From assembly GCA_030620095.1 (NCBI GenBank), contig JAUTXW010000950.1, positions 1 to 64,000 on the forward strand: a DNA stretch of 64,000 nt, read 5' to 3'. The DNA is from Kuschelorhynchus macadamiae. Taxonomy: Eukaryota > Arthropoda > Insecta > Coleoptera > Curculionidae. The notes beneath the pieces are model-generated. The model ran no database searches and had not been told where the DNA came from. It saw only the letters and a list, made by a program, of their open reading frames with translations. Position numbers and translations under genes: made by a program. Below, piece after piece: positions 38,995 to 50,759 of the stretch; position 1 is the stretch's first letter; every line of letters starts with the position of its first letter.

Positions 38995-39480
38995 TTAAAT
39001 TGTTAAATATTGGGGTTGGTTCAAAATTAAAAACATCGTTAACGCAAGTGAGAATAGGAGATTGGTTATTTCCATTTTTTCTAGAAGGTCAAGCTTTTTC
39101 CCCTTCGGACAGTCATGTAAAACATCAACGTCAAAAATGGAAAATTCGTGACTTGACTCCAACAAATGATTGGCAAAAGCTGAAACAGTCTCAGTTACAT
39201 CCGTATTTCTGAATTTGTTGATATAGCTTAAATGTTCTCTCACCCTTGTGGAAATTTTTCGACCTGTTTGTCCCACATAGGTCGTAGAACATTCGTCACA
39301 ATTTAGTGCATAAACCCAGATCTGGACAATTTATCGATTGTGTCCTTTTTCCTTACTAAATGTCTCTTGAGAGTATTTACTGTTTTGAATGAAATATTGA
39401 CATTTTTAATATTTTTAAAAAAGGCCAAGCCAATTGGAGAGAAATACTTCCGAAAAAAGTAATGCACTTATAACATATAA
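38995..39480 (-). pseudogene. PLE-3 GIY-YIG endonuclease fragment
   Basis: Minus-strand fragments: NISFKTVNTLKRHLVRKKDT, then YALNCDECSTTYVGQTGRKI with the C-x2-C and YVGQT of the GIY-YIG fold, STRVREHLSYI, and SAFANHLLESSHEFSIFDVD. The end reads KKLDLLEKMEITN. One frame break separates the first half. It is sequence-wise distinct from PLE-2 and PLE-4, hence a third lineage. Confidence 0.75.
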
Positions 39481-39900
39481 TAGCACCGCTAAGTTTTGAA
39501 TGTATGACAGTATAGGACATTTTGTACTTGTTTATAAATTTATAATATAATTTGGTGATGGACTCCAAAGGAAAACCGTTATTCATAGCAATCTGCTATG
39601 AATGCAGGTTTTTATTGGGGAAAAAGACAAAGTTAAATACATATATACAATGGTGGCGAGATCCAGCATAGCTGCTCACCTAACCACCATAAAAAAATTA
39701 AGGTAACAACATTTTTACTAGCATAGTGTTAAATAAATAAATAATACTTTCGTGTAGATAGCATGAAACCACCAATATTGATAAAAAATATACAAGTAAG
39801 ACAATAGTTTAGCAGTAATACATAAAAGACATTTTACCCAAATAGTATTTGAAACGATTGAGAGAAAACATTATTTATTCCGAAATAAAAAAAAAACACT

Positions 39901-40772
39901 TTAATCTCTGGCCCTAAGTAAATGCTGACGGTATTGTTTTTTCATAGCAAGAACCGATGAGCAAGCCTTAACTTGTTCAGGCGACGTATTATAGAGTCAA
40001 GCAGCACAATAGGAGAATGATCGCTGACACATCGCTGTGTTGGGTCTGGAAACAGTATACAAATTACGGCGCCTTGTACACACTTTATTAACATCTCTTT
40101 GACTAACTAGTCAAAAAGATAACGGGGAGACTCAGATACCCGGATTTTGAATACTAAGCAAGCATATGCAGTTTAAAACGACTTTCCATGTTTAACCATT
40201 TTGATTGGCTATAAAATTGTGAGACATATTCGAACTTTCTCAATCCATAACGAAACCTTATACCGAAATTCTCGAGTATTTAAAGACTATTTTTACTCTT
40301 TTGAGTGAGGGCTGGCCAGTAACGAATGTCAGTATACCCAAGATCCGATAGGACCAAACTATTACACAGCTGCAATCTGACGTCGGCGTCGGCGCTAAGA
40401 AAATCTTTAAATAAATATAATGTTTTTAGTTTATAGTATGAAATCTGCAACAGATGAATTATGAAACTCCAAAACAAAACTGTGTATCATTACAGATTAA
40501 TTCCTTGCCCTTGCCAAAAATAAGAACCATTGTTTTCTTATTTTTAAGCCCTAGTATATAAGCCTCTGGTATTCTTGCTATACTTGCAAGATACGTATTA
40601 ATAGGTGGCAGCCTCTAGGCGACTGGTATATGAAAATTAATAGTAAAGCTGCATGTCGTCAGCATATTGATGAGACTGACTATAAGAGAGAAAGTTAGAA
40701 AAGTCTGCTGTACATATAGAGAATAATAAGGAACCCAAAAGAGTCCCCTATGGTAAAAGAAAAAAATAACTT
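39901..40772 (-). pseudogene. Second LINE relic, RT end and C-terminal domain
   Basis: Fragments: LGSLLFSIY (after GVPQGS-like sequence), QYADDMQLYY with the RT YADD box near 40660, and LKTLYLFKDFLSADADVRLQ. LCNSLVLSDLGYTDIRYWPA follows, then degraded sequence ending HLLRARD at TAA 39901-39903. It belongs to a different family from the LINE at 34650-37034 and is cut short near 40772, close to a hAT terminus. Confidence 0.75.
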
Positions 40773-40828
40773 TGCAATTTTGTCAGTGGTTTCATGTATA
40801 AATGGAAAAACTACACTTCCCTTCGGTA

Positions 40829-41871
40829 CAGGGGCGTGTGGTGAAATTTTAAGAAAGGGAAGCAATTTTTAGAAACTTACTTATTTGCAATGTAATTCGA
40901 TTCTTCGATCATTTTTTGCAAATTCGTCATCATAAAAACGTCGATGATCCGACATATTTTGGAGAAGTTTATTTTCAATGGACAACAACGATGTATGCGA
41001 AAGTCTCTTCTGCCCCGTTGAATTCCTCACGAAATTTTGTATACGTTTAAGTGCCGAAAAATTGCGTTCTACTGATGAACTTGTGGCAGGTATTGTCAGT
41101 ACTAATTCACACAATTTCGACACTTCGGTGTAGGCATCTTCCAGCTCCTTGTCTTTTAAAAATTGCATTAGTTCCTTAGCGTTATTTTTTGCGCTAATGT
41201 CATCAGTTTCGTAAATCACTTTAAGTTCAGATCGCAGTAACACCCGGTCGAAGAACTGGCCATAATGAAGAAGAAGAGATTTAAACGAATCTTCTGGAAA
41301 AGTTTTTCCTTTAAATGCATCAAAATTGCAGAGCTCGAGGAATTTAAAATCATTTAAACCGTTAAATCTATAGTTTATTTGTTGCTGAATTTGATCGATT
41401 ATTTCATAAAAGAGGCGTCTGTATGATGTTTGAACATCTCCTACATTATTTGTTCGAAGACGCTTGGCTTGTGGCTCTACATCTAACGTCATCGTTTTCT
41501 TCCAAAATAGGTCAAAGTCATCTATTTTTTGGCTTAACATGGACTTAAATTCATCCACTTTTTTTAGGCAAAAAGCAATATCATTTGTTTTAGTTTGTAA
41601 TATATTAAAAACATTGTCCGAGAATGGAAATATTTTTGAAAATATGTTCAACAAATAATTAAAATTAAAATATCGTTTCAAACAGTCCAAAAACCCCCTC
41701 GAACTATTTATTGCTTAAGTAAGTACATCGTTTATTTCCATATCGACTAGGCTTCCTAAAGCGAAATATGAACACATGAGTTGAGTTAACAAAATGTGAT
41801 TCATTACGAAATTGTAGTGACTGGTTCATAATAAATCAAGAACAAATTTATAGATAATTCGCCGCAATATA
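40829..41871 (-). mobile_element. hAT element, right part, truncated by a mariner
   Basis: CAGGGGCGTGTGGTGAAATT at 40829 has the style of a hAT terminus. It is followed at 40881 by the stop of a hAT transposase on the minus strand. The upstream part of the element is lost at or before the mariner boundary at 41872. Confidence 0.55.
40881..41690 (-). pseudogene. hAT transposase C-terminal half (ZMYM1-like)
   Basis: A 269-codon uninterrupted frame reads FDLFWKKTMTLDVEPQAKRL, TSYRRLFYEIIDQIQQQINY, then a helical domain. The dimerisation block is ELVLTIPATSSSVERNFSAL, KRIQNFVRNSTGQKRL. It lacks the zinc finger and most catalytic residues, which lay upstream. The frame is well preserved for its length, and no stop interrupts the remaining half. 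Confidence 0.85.
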
Positions 41872-42860
41872 CAGGGTGTCCCACGAAGAATTGCGTCGAT
41901 CGATTTCTCAGAAAGTAGGCTTTGGTAAAATTTGAAATTTTGGCAGCTAACTAAAGTCGATAGGGGCAATTCGCGCAAAATATTTTCAAGATGGCGGCAC
42001 TTCTGGTTATACCGGAAATAGAAGCCAACTTTCTTTTTTTAAGTAGAACACCTTGTATATTATCGAATTTTTGGATTCCTCGAAAAATTCTAGGTATATT
42101 TCGTGTATAATATCCTATGCCTAAGTTGAACTGTTTTTGAGATATTTTTGAATTTTATGTAAAAAATGACAGGTCTAGACATAACTATAAATATCTGCTT
42201 TTTGAAGTCTCTATTATTTATTTGCGGGTGGCTTCCTTGTCCAAGAGGATCCACTTTAATGGTCTGTGCTGATATTTTTATAATAAATAAATATAGGTTG
42301 ATCAAAAACTGACATTATAAATATACTTTAAAAAACCGTTAAAAGTTACTTTTTTCAAACGGAAACCCCCAATTTTTATAATTTTATCTTATTTAGCACT
42401 TAAAATAAGGGTGACTTTGTATAAAGTTGTCTATTCCAGAAATTTGTAGTTTTTGAGTTATTGAAGATTTAACATTTTTTATTCTAATAATGCCAGACGG
42501 CTTCTAAGTTTTCTTGTTAGTTGGCCATGATAGGGAGGCCTGGCGAGAACAAAACCAATTGGTTACTATAGAAACGTATTATTTATTGTCGTTTGACAAT
42601 TACCTACTAAAATATTATTTATTTATTATAGTAATTATAATAATTATTAAACTAATAATCATGCCGGGGCGATTAAATTACACACAAGAGGATTATTTGA
42701 ATTTGTTTATTATCTATGGAGAATCTAACAGAGCTTTAACAAGAACATGCCAGATATTTGCTGATAGATATCCAGATAAACAGAAACCATCACCGAACAG
42801 CGTTAAACAAATGTTGGAAAACTATAAAAATTTTGGAAACGTCAAGGCAAAAATTAATAA
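41872..42860 (+). repeat. Left long terminal inverted repeat
   Basis: Contains the element tip, a CACTTCTGGTTATACCGGAA inverted motif (about 41998-42017), the presumed promoter/leader and codons 1-67 of the transposase. The complementary arm is 44197-45165. Confidence 0.85.
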
Positions 42861-44140
42861 GAGCTCATTGTTGATAATGAAAATGTCGAGATTGCAATTC
42901 TGGGATATTTTGCAGCATATCCAATGACATCCCTAAGAAACGTGGCAAGATAATCAGGAATCTCGAGGAACTCAGTGCATAGGATTCTGTTAAAACATAA
43001 CTTCCAACCTTATTTAATAATATCATTGGTTCAACATCTAAAAAACACTGATTTTCCAAAAAGAGTACAGTTTTGCGAGTTTATTTTAACAATGGTACAA
43101 GATAACCCTAGATTTTAGAACAATATAATTTGGACCGATGAAGCAAAATTTACTAAAAATGACCTTTTCAATAGACACAATTCCCATTTTTGGAGTGATT
43201 CGAATCCTTATGCAGTAACATCGCGGAACTTTCAAGAATCCTGGCAATTTCATGTATTTTGTGCAGTAAGGATCGATGGAATAATAAAACTGAAATTTTA
43301 CGAAGAAAATTTGAATGGTAAGTTATACATTGCCTAAACACAATGATTTTTTTAATGAAAAATAATCCATTTAGGTAATATTACAATAATTTTTTTATCA
43401 ATTTAGCGTCAATCCAAAATTAGCAAAATCTTTTAGTAAATATTATTACATAAATAAATTAAATTAAATTATTTATACAGGTCACACTACACTACTGCAT
43501 ACAAATACTGGTCCACATACCGTAACACATCATATCTAAAAAAATATATCGTCCCAGGTTTTATAGGAAAGTTATCTTTAGTTACATATTTACAAGCTAT
43601 TTTTTTATTGAGCAGTCTTCAGATTAAATTAATTGAATTTTGATGTATTTTGTTTCTTCTTAAATCAATAAATCGATGAATATTATCAAAGCATTCCTTT
43701 CCGTAAAATTATGTCTATAAACTTTTGTAGGAGAAAGATATCTAAATATTCTTGAAGAGTTGTACAATGAATATTTAAGCAATTTACCTTTGGTAGAACA
43801 TAGTCAAATTTACTACCAACACGATGGCGCCCCACCACATAGAACCGTTGCAGTTGCTAACTTTTTACAAGCTCTGTATTACGACAAGTGGATTGCTATG
43901 GACCTTTCCTGTGGCCTTCTCGTTGCCCCGATCTGACAGTCTTAGACTATTTTATATGGGATAAAAGGAATCGTTTATTTTAATCCAGTAACAACGAAAG
44001 AGGACTGTATGGCAAGGGTAAGGGACGCGTTCGAAAGTTTATCTCCAGCTTCAATTAGAGCGGCCACCCACGAGGGATTTATTCGGAGATGCGAAAAATG
44101 TTTGTACAAGTACAAGATGGACATTTTCAACATTTATTGA
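42661..44140 (+). pseudogene. Mariner-like transposase with an intron
   Basis: ATG at 42661 gives MPGRLNYTQEDYLNLFIIYG, the DUF4817 helix-turn-helix. A frameshift near 42865 is followed by GISRNSVHRILLKHNFQP and stops near 42950 and 43118. Then come NIIWTDEAKF (first D), NRHNSHFWSD and FYEENLNG. The frame breaks at GTAAGT (43318) and resumes after TTTTGTAG (43730) as ERYLNILEELY, a GT-AG interval of 413 bp that rejoins in frame. The second D lies in IYYQHDGAPPHRT, and the third region LTVLDYFIW is frame-shifted. The end is MDIFNIY at 44138-44140. Several lesions make it inactive. Confidence 0.82.
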
Positions 44141-44196
44141 AAAATTAAGTTGTACTCTTGTGTAGACTAGACTATAATGGGAATAGGCTTTCTTTA

Positions 44197-45165
44197 ATTA
44201 ATTTTTGTCTTCACGGTTTCAACATTTTTATACTTTTCCAACATTTGTTCAACGCTGTTCGGTGACGGTTTCTGGATATCTATCAGTAAATATCTGGCAC
44301 GTTGTTAGATTCCCCATAGATAATAAACAAATTCAAATAATCCTCGTGTGTGTAATTTAATCGCCCCGGCATGATTATTAGTTTAATAATTATTATAATT
44401 ACTATAATAAATAAATAATATTTTAGGAGGTAATTGTCAAACGACAACAAATATTACGTTTGTATAGTAACCAATCGGTTTTGTTCTCGCCAGGCCTCCT
44501 CTCATGGCCAACTAACAAGAAAACTTAGAGGCCGTCTGGTATTATTAGAATAAAAAATGTTAAATCGTCAATAACTCAAAAATTACAAATTTTTGGACTT
44601 TATACAAAGTTACCCTTATTTTAATTGTTAAATAAGATAAAATTATATAAAAATTGGGGGTTTCTATTAAAAAAAAGTAACTTTTAACGATTTTTTAAAG
44701 TATATTGATAATGTCAGTTTCTGATCACCATATATTTATTATAAAATTATAAAAATATCAGCACAGGCCACTAAAGTGTACCCTTTTGGACAAGGAAATT
44801 AACCGCAAATAAATAATAGGGACTTCGATAAGCAGATACCTATAGTCATGTCTAGACCTGCAAACGTCACTTTTTACATAAAATTCAAAATATCTCAAAA
44901 ACAGTTGAACTCAGGTATAGGATATTATACATGAAATATACCTAGAATTTTTCGAGGAATCCAAAAATTCGATTATATATATAGGGTGTTCCATTTAAAA
45001 TAAGAAAGTTGACGTCTACTTCCGGTATAACCGGAAGTGCCGCCATCTTGAAAATATTTTGTTCGAATTGCCCCCATCGAATTTAGTCAGCTGCCATAAT
45101 TTCTAATTTTTCTAAAGCCTACTTTCTGAGAAATCGACCGCCGCAGTTCGTGGTGGGACAGCCTG
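44197..45165 (-). repeat. Right long terminal inverted repeat
   Basis: Reverse complement of 41872-42860 with about 85-90% identity by eye. It carries an antisense copy of the MPGRLNYT start region at 44215-44372, with internal deletions. Confidence 0.85.
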
Positions 45166-46022
45166 TATAAAAAAGAGAAAATACCTATATACTCCTATCT
45201 GTACTCTTAGATTCTGGATCCACTGAAAAGGTACCCGAGAAGCAAGACTGAAAATGCCTATAAATATAATAAATAAATAAAAACATTAACAGCAGTAAAG
45301 CATTAAATTTCAATTTAAAGTTGTTATATTTATTGTTTAAATAAAGTCAAAGAATTATGTTTGTCTTGAGTACGTTCATTGTCATTTACTGTACTTTGAA
45401 GTGTCCTTTTTTATTTGAGTGTTTCGCAAATTTATGCATGTGTTATAAAAACTAACTGAACAAGATATACCTCACAGTCTCTAATTAACAGTACTAAAGC
45501 ACTTTTTTTAATTTTATGTTTTGGAAATATGATATGTAGTTTTGCAAATATTTCTAGTATTTTGGCAAAAAAACGATGTTCTAGAAAATGTAGAATTACA
45601 GAAAGTGCTTTAATATTGTTAAATAAAGATAATTGTATAGCAGCTTGTTCAGTTAATTTTAATAACACATGGTTAAATTTACTAAATACAAAAGTAAAAA
45701 AGGACACCGCCAAATAGAGTAAATTACAATATACGTACTCTAGGTACACACAATTATTTCACTTTATTTAAACAATAAACGTAACACCCTTAAATTGACA
45801 TTTAATGACATTTTTTTCAGGGATTTCCCATTTCGGTAATATTTCTGTATATTCGATTTTACTTCCGTTAATTTTTTATTTTTAGTTTCTGGAGCAAATT
45901 TTCCCCGACACGTCCGAGAAAACTAGGCATTTCTCAGTCTTGTTCCTTTAAGTATCTTCCCAGCGGACCCTTAACTCAAGACTAATAGATAGGAGTGTGT
46001 AGATATTTTCTCTTTTTTATAT
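45166..46022. mobile_element. Foldback element, almost entirely palindromic
   Basis: The left start AAAAGAGAAAATACCTATA is matched by the complement of the right end, AAAAGAGAAAATATCTACA. Successive blocks correspond all the way to a centre near 45553. Examples are ACTCCTATCTGTACTCTTAG; TTTATTGTTTAAATAAAGT; ATGTGTTATAAAA.TAACTGAACAAG; and ACTAAAGCACTTTTTTTAAT. Arms are about 420 bp. The 105-codon minus-strand frame here crosses the palindrome centre and is not regarded as a gene. Confidence 0.75.
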
Positions 46023-46319
46023 ATTGTGTTTTTTTTCTAAAATATGATTATTATGCAACAAAAAAAGGTCAATTTTTGCAGATAGGAACACTCATCTCAA
46101 GAGGGCAGTACCACGAGTCGTGTTTATATAGTATTTAACACAATAATATCTCAAATATGGTGAGTCAAAAAAAAAGTTAAAAAAGGAGCGCTTACTTTTA
46201 ACTTATTTTATTTACATTGAAAGCAATTAGTCAGTTTTCCAAAAGAAAATTCCTGTTAAAATTTTTTTTTTGAGCAGTTTGTAAGTGTGGTCAGACTGAT
46301 TAACAGCTTTTTATCATTT

Positions 46320-46900
46320 ATGAACTTGCTACAGTTAACGGATATATTCTGAAGTTGATTGGTATGTAAGCAAAAATAAAGAAATAGAGTAAGCAACCTA
46401 AAATTATTTAACTTTTTGTTTAAATATAAAACACGACTAAAATATAAATTACGAAATAAAGTCGGAATTGGGCCGGTCATCTAACAAATGAAAGTTGCTA
46501 TATTTTATCGCAGCTTTATTTTAACAAAGTATCGATATAAACTTCGACTTTTCAAGTAAGTTTCCGAGCAAAAATTTCCCTAACGCGACTGGGGATAAAT
46601 TAAAATGCATTCATGAGCCGGGTCTATTTTGCACCTTCATTAAAACTATAATGGCGAGAGTTGAACTCCAGCTCAGCGCAATGATTAGTGCGAAGTTACA
46701 TTACGTAATTAATTTACATAGGGTGTTTTAAAAGGTCAAAAACAAGCTATTCAAACGTTATTCACAAGTTGAGAGACGTTTATTTTTGAAAAAGTTATTG
46801 AAGTATTAAAACGGGTCACAATTTTCAATAACTTTTAGGCACAGTGTATTTTAAAGCGGACATCAATATAATTCCTCTATGTACCTTTTTAAACTTATTT
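46320..46900. repeat. R4 repeat, copy 2
   Basis: Longest copy. It begins TTATGAACTTGCTACAGTTA, includes TTTAAATATAAAACACGACT and the CGCGACTGGGGATAAATTAA block. It ends with AAGCTATTCAAACGTTATTC and ACAAGTTGAGA, also present downstream of copy 1. Confidence 0.75.
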
Positions 46901-47477
46901 TCGATATCATTATTTTCACATTTTGATTGCTATATTCTATCAAGTAATATCCAGGACTACATTTTTTTACACTCTGCTTCTAAAATATATAAATAATTAA
47001 GTCAACTGTCTAATATAATACTTACGATGGTAATTTGGTATAAATTTTATAGACCATTTAATTTCTTAAACTCTTTCCCTTCTGTGCTCTGCTCTAATGA
47101 ATTTCGAACTGTATTACTGCGCTGTGAAAGTAATATAACATTTTTCATTGACAAAGATATTGCTATGTTTATCTTATTTTAGTAACATAGAATAAAGAGA
47201 GATAAAATGTATCCCTTTAACTTGATATGTTATAGCTACCTTTGCCCAATTTTAGATTTTTTTGAAGCACCTTCTCTTTATGTTACCAACTCTGTCCCCA
47301 TGCCTTTATTGATTCCTCGGATTTATTAGGTATTTAGCCTTATCCAAGATGATTTAAGTTATTAAAAAATTGAATGAACTTTTTCAAATTGAGAGGCTGC
47401 AAAATACAACCAGTAGTAAGAGACATTACCTTCCAGCACCCTCCAGTTTTATTCGGGATGTCAAAAATTGTTTAAAT
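46901..47477. other. Intergenic DNA, no supported feature
   Basis: No frame or repeat recognised. Confidence 0.4.
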
Positions 47478-48053
47478 TAGGGGTGGCCAGAATCGAATCG
47501 ATTCAACTGTGAATCGATTCTTTGAGCCGATGCATCGAAAGAATCGAATCGATACCTGACTCCCGAATCGATTCAGCGAATTCAATCAAAGAGCCTAAGT
47601 GCGATTATATTGGATCCCCCGTATCTGAGCTTGCAAATAATCCCCACACTAAAGTTAAGCCTATAATTAAAAAGACGAAGAATTAAGGTCAACAGAAGAA
47701 GAATTTAGAGGTGTTATATTATTTCGTTTTTTATTTTTGTTAACCTAACATTATGTTTTTATTTTTAGTTTTAACTTTGTTATTGCTCCTAGGCTGCAAA
47801 TATATTATATTTAAAAGTTAAACATTTTTACATTTGTCACACGAAACACAATCAATGACAAAATATATACCCTATAACCGCTAACTCTGCCTCTTTTACA
47901 CTCTAGCTATATTTTCTGTGCCTCTGTTCATTCGATTCTAATATGAATCGCATGAATCGATTTAAACTAACCACGTTTTACCAAATCGGTTCATTGAGAA
48001 AAAATCGAATTGATTCGATTGAATCGATTCTTTTTAATTTCTGGCCATCCCTA
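47478..48053. mobile_element. hAT-type MITE with GAATCGATTC arrays
   Basis: The ends TAGGGGTGGCCAGAAT and (complement) TAGGGATGGCCAGAAAT are inverted. Several GAATCGATTC or GAATCGAAT sites follow within the first 110 bp and again in the last 110 bp. No coding capacity; size about 576 bp. Flanks are TTTAAA-rich and give no clear duplication. Confidence 0.65.
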
Positions 48054-48449
48054 ATTTAAAAACGGTATATCCAAGAAGATAAAGAGGGCAAAGAGACCCT
48101 ATAGAGTGAGTGGCCAGCATTATTGCCAGATCGTACATCTTGACTTTTTCTCACGGGCTATATCATAACAAAATTTGTTAACACGTTTCTTGGACAAATG
48201 TGACTCGTGAATTTACCATACGTAAAGCTAACCGTCATTTAATTGGCCGCTATTTGAAAACGGCTTAATAAAATATTTTGAAACCAAAAATAGAGCTGTA
48301 ATTTTTGGTTCAAAAGAAAGAATTTCATGTTTTAAACGCCCCAAATTTCGGGGGGATATTTCAATTACCTCCAAATTTATTAGCATGTATCCGAACTTTA
48401 TTTCATTGCTGTATATTTGTGGAAACGACTTTGGAATAGCGGCATCTCT

Positions 48450-48830
48450 ATCTATTATTTATGAACTCATTATAGCTAATAAATATATTCTGAGGTTGAT
48501 TGGTGTGGGAGTATGACTTAGTAAGCAATTTAAATTATTTAACATTACGTTTAAATATAAAATAGGACTAATATAAATTACGAGTTAATGAACAGACTTA
48601 GACCATTACCTACCAACGAAAAATGGTTATATTTTATCTCAATCTTATTTTAATGAAGTATCAATTTAAACTTCCACTTTTCAAGTAAGTTTCCAAGCAA
48701 AAATTCTCTTAACGCGACTGGCGTAAATTAAAACGCATCCATACGACGGGTGTATTTTGCACCTTCATTAAAATTATAGCGTCGAGAACTAAACTCCAGC
48801 TCAGCGCGATTAGACCGGCAAAAAGTTTGT
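48450..48830. repeat. R4 repeat, copy 3
   Basis: Shows TTATGAACTCATTATAGCTA, TTTAAATATAAAATAGGACT, TTTTAATGAAGTATCAATTT, CGCGACTGGCG and CCAGCTCAGCGCGATTAG in family order. Confidence 0.75.
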
Positions 48831-48860
48831 AACAAATGGGAATTTTTTTTATTATTGATT

Positions 48861-49282
48861 TCTCAGATCATTTTATTCTTGATAAGAGTTAGTGCTTAAA
48901 GATAAGTTAATTTTGAATGCGTTAAATCTCAGGACAGATGTACAGGGTGCTCAAAAAATTAGACTTCAAGATTCATAGAACTAAAAAAAAAAATAAAAAA
49001 TTCACTGTAGCAGAGTTATAGGACATAGAAAGGTATAAATAAAAGTTGAGTAAATCTAGTTTAGTTAAAGAGAAAATTTGTCTCAAAAATTGAGAAACTA
49101 AACATTTTTAGATTTTAGAATTTTTATTAATAACTTTTTGTGTCCTATAACTCCGCTGTAGTGATTTTTTAAATTTTCTAAACACTCTGTACATCCGACA
49201 TGAGATTTGACGCAGTTAAAATTAGTTTTTTTTAAAGCACCTGTCTTAATGACGAATATAATTTTCTTAGAAATCAATAATA
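48861..49282. mobile_element. Foldback element 2
   Basis: TTGATTTCTCAGATCAT at the left corresponds in complement to TTCTTAGAAATCAATAA at the right. GATGTACAGGGTGCTC pairs with GCACTCTGTACATCC-type sequence near 49185-49200, and CACTGTAGCAGAGTTATAGG with CCTATAACTCCGCTGTAGTG. Arms are about 200 bp and non-coding. It borders a (TA)n array. Confidence 0.6.
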
Positions 49283-49294
49283 AAAAAAAATATA

Positions 49295-49551
<257 letters not shown>

Positions 49552-49625
49552 CAGTACGATAGACGTTTCGTTTTCGATTTTGTCATATCGAGCAATCTGT
49601 TATTTCAGATCTCCCTGGGTACAAG

Positions 49626-49667
49626 CCTGCCTGATGAGGGTAAAGGCCCAGAAATCATGATCGCAGG
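49626..49667 (+). ncRNA. Hammerhead-like motif, unit A
   Basis: CCTGC, CTGATGA, GGGT-AAAG-GCCC, one extra A, GAA, ATCATGAT, C, GCAGG. Stem I has five Watson-Crick pairs. Stem II has three plus one wobble. Stem III has two pairs with a CATG loop. The single extra A before GAA departs from the consensus and may weaken or abolish activity. Confidence 0.55.
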
Positions 49668-50001
49668 AGGGTATGACATAATCGAAAGGTTTCTTGTAGG
49701 CCGTTTTGCACCTGCAGAAATTATATATTTCTGCTATTCTACATATATCTTTTCCGGCCAAGAACTTTTGATAAAGGTGTGTGAAAGCGCATTTTTATTG
49801 ATTTTGTACACTCTCCATATGATGGTGCTAGTGCATACTTTGCCAAATTCCTATGGGTTTGCAGCCAGAAACCACCGGAGCCCCAATAGGTGGCGCTAAG
49901 TGTTATACTTAGCATGTAGTACTATTTCAGTACGATAGACGTTTCGTTTTCGATTTTGTCATATCGAGCAATCTGTTATTTCAGATCTCCCTGGGTACAA
50001 G

Positions 50002-50043
50002 CCTGCCTGATGAGGGTAAAGGCCCAGAAATCATGATCGCAGG
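50002..50043 (+). ncRNA. Hammerhead-like motif, unit B
   Basis: Identical to the unit A motif through the core, including the extra A, so the feature was present in the ancestral unit. Confidence 0.55.
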
Positions 50044-50261
50044 AGGGTACCCTGTGACATAATCGAAAGCAATTCTTCTTGTAGGCCGTTTTGCACCTGC
50101 AGAAATTATATATTTCTGCTATTCTACATATATCCGGCCAAGAACTTTTGATAAAGGTGTGTATATCCGTATGATGGTGCTATATATGGCGCTAAGTGTT
50201 ATACTTAGCATGTATATTTCAGTATACGTTTCGTTTTCGATTTTGTATATCGAGCAATCTG

Positions 50262-50452
<191 letters not shown>

Positions 50453-50574
50453 CAAATAAAAATAAATGAAGGTTTCTGGTTTCCCTAAAATTTTAGGATT
50501 AATTGAAATGAGAGATGACAATAATTTTCACTTTGCCATTGTCTATTGTTTTCTCCTCTACGGAAGGGGCAAGG

Positions 50575-50625
50575 TTAATTTTTCAATCCGACGTTTCGGA
50601 TTCGAGAGATCATCCTCAACTTTCT
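50575..50625 (-). other. PLE-type end motif
   Basis: Minus strand AGGATGATCTCTCGAATC, CGAAACGTCGG. It shows the GAUGA...GAAACGUC pattern of a decayed hammerhead or PLE end, close to a (TA)n tract. Confidence 0.35.
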
Positions 50626-50759
50626 TAAATGAAATGAGACCTGGATTTTTTATATGACTATTCAATGTCTTTCATAACTACCAATAAAGCATGATTTGGA
50701 GAATTCCGAAAGAACGCCATCTAGTGATCACTAACAAAATCATTACGGTATAGTTTAAG

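Larger units (their letters stand above)
41872..45165 (+). mobile_element. Mariner-like element with about 1-kb inverted repeats
   Basis: The ends CAGGGTGTCCCACGA and (complement) CAGGCTGTCCCACCA are flanked by TA (41870-41871 and 45166-45167). Inverted similarity with small indels runs from both ends to about 42860 and 44197. The arms are therefore about 970-990 bp and include the first 65 or so transposase codons. The interior encodes the remaining transposase with one GT-AG intron. Confidence 0.88.

Noticed and set aside
45432..45749. A 105-codon minus-strand frame
   Set aside because: It crosses the centre of the foldback palindrome and has no recognisable domain.
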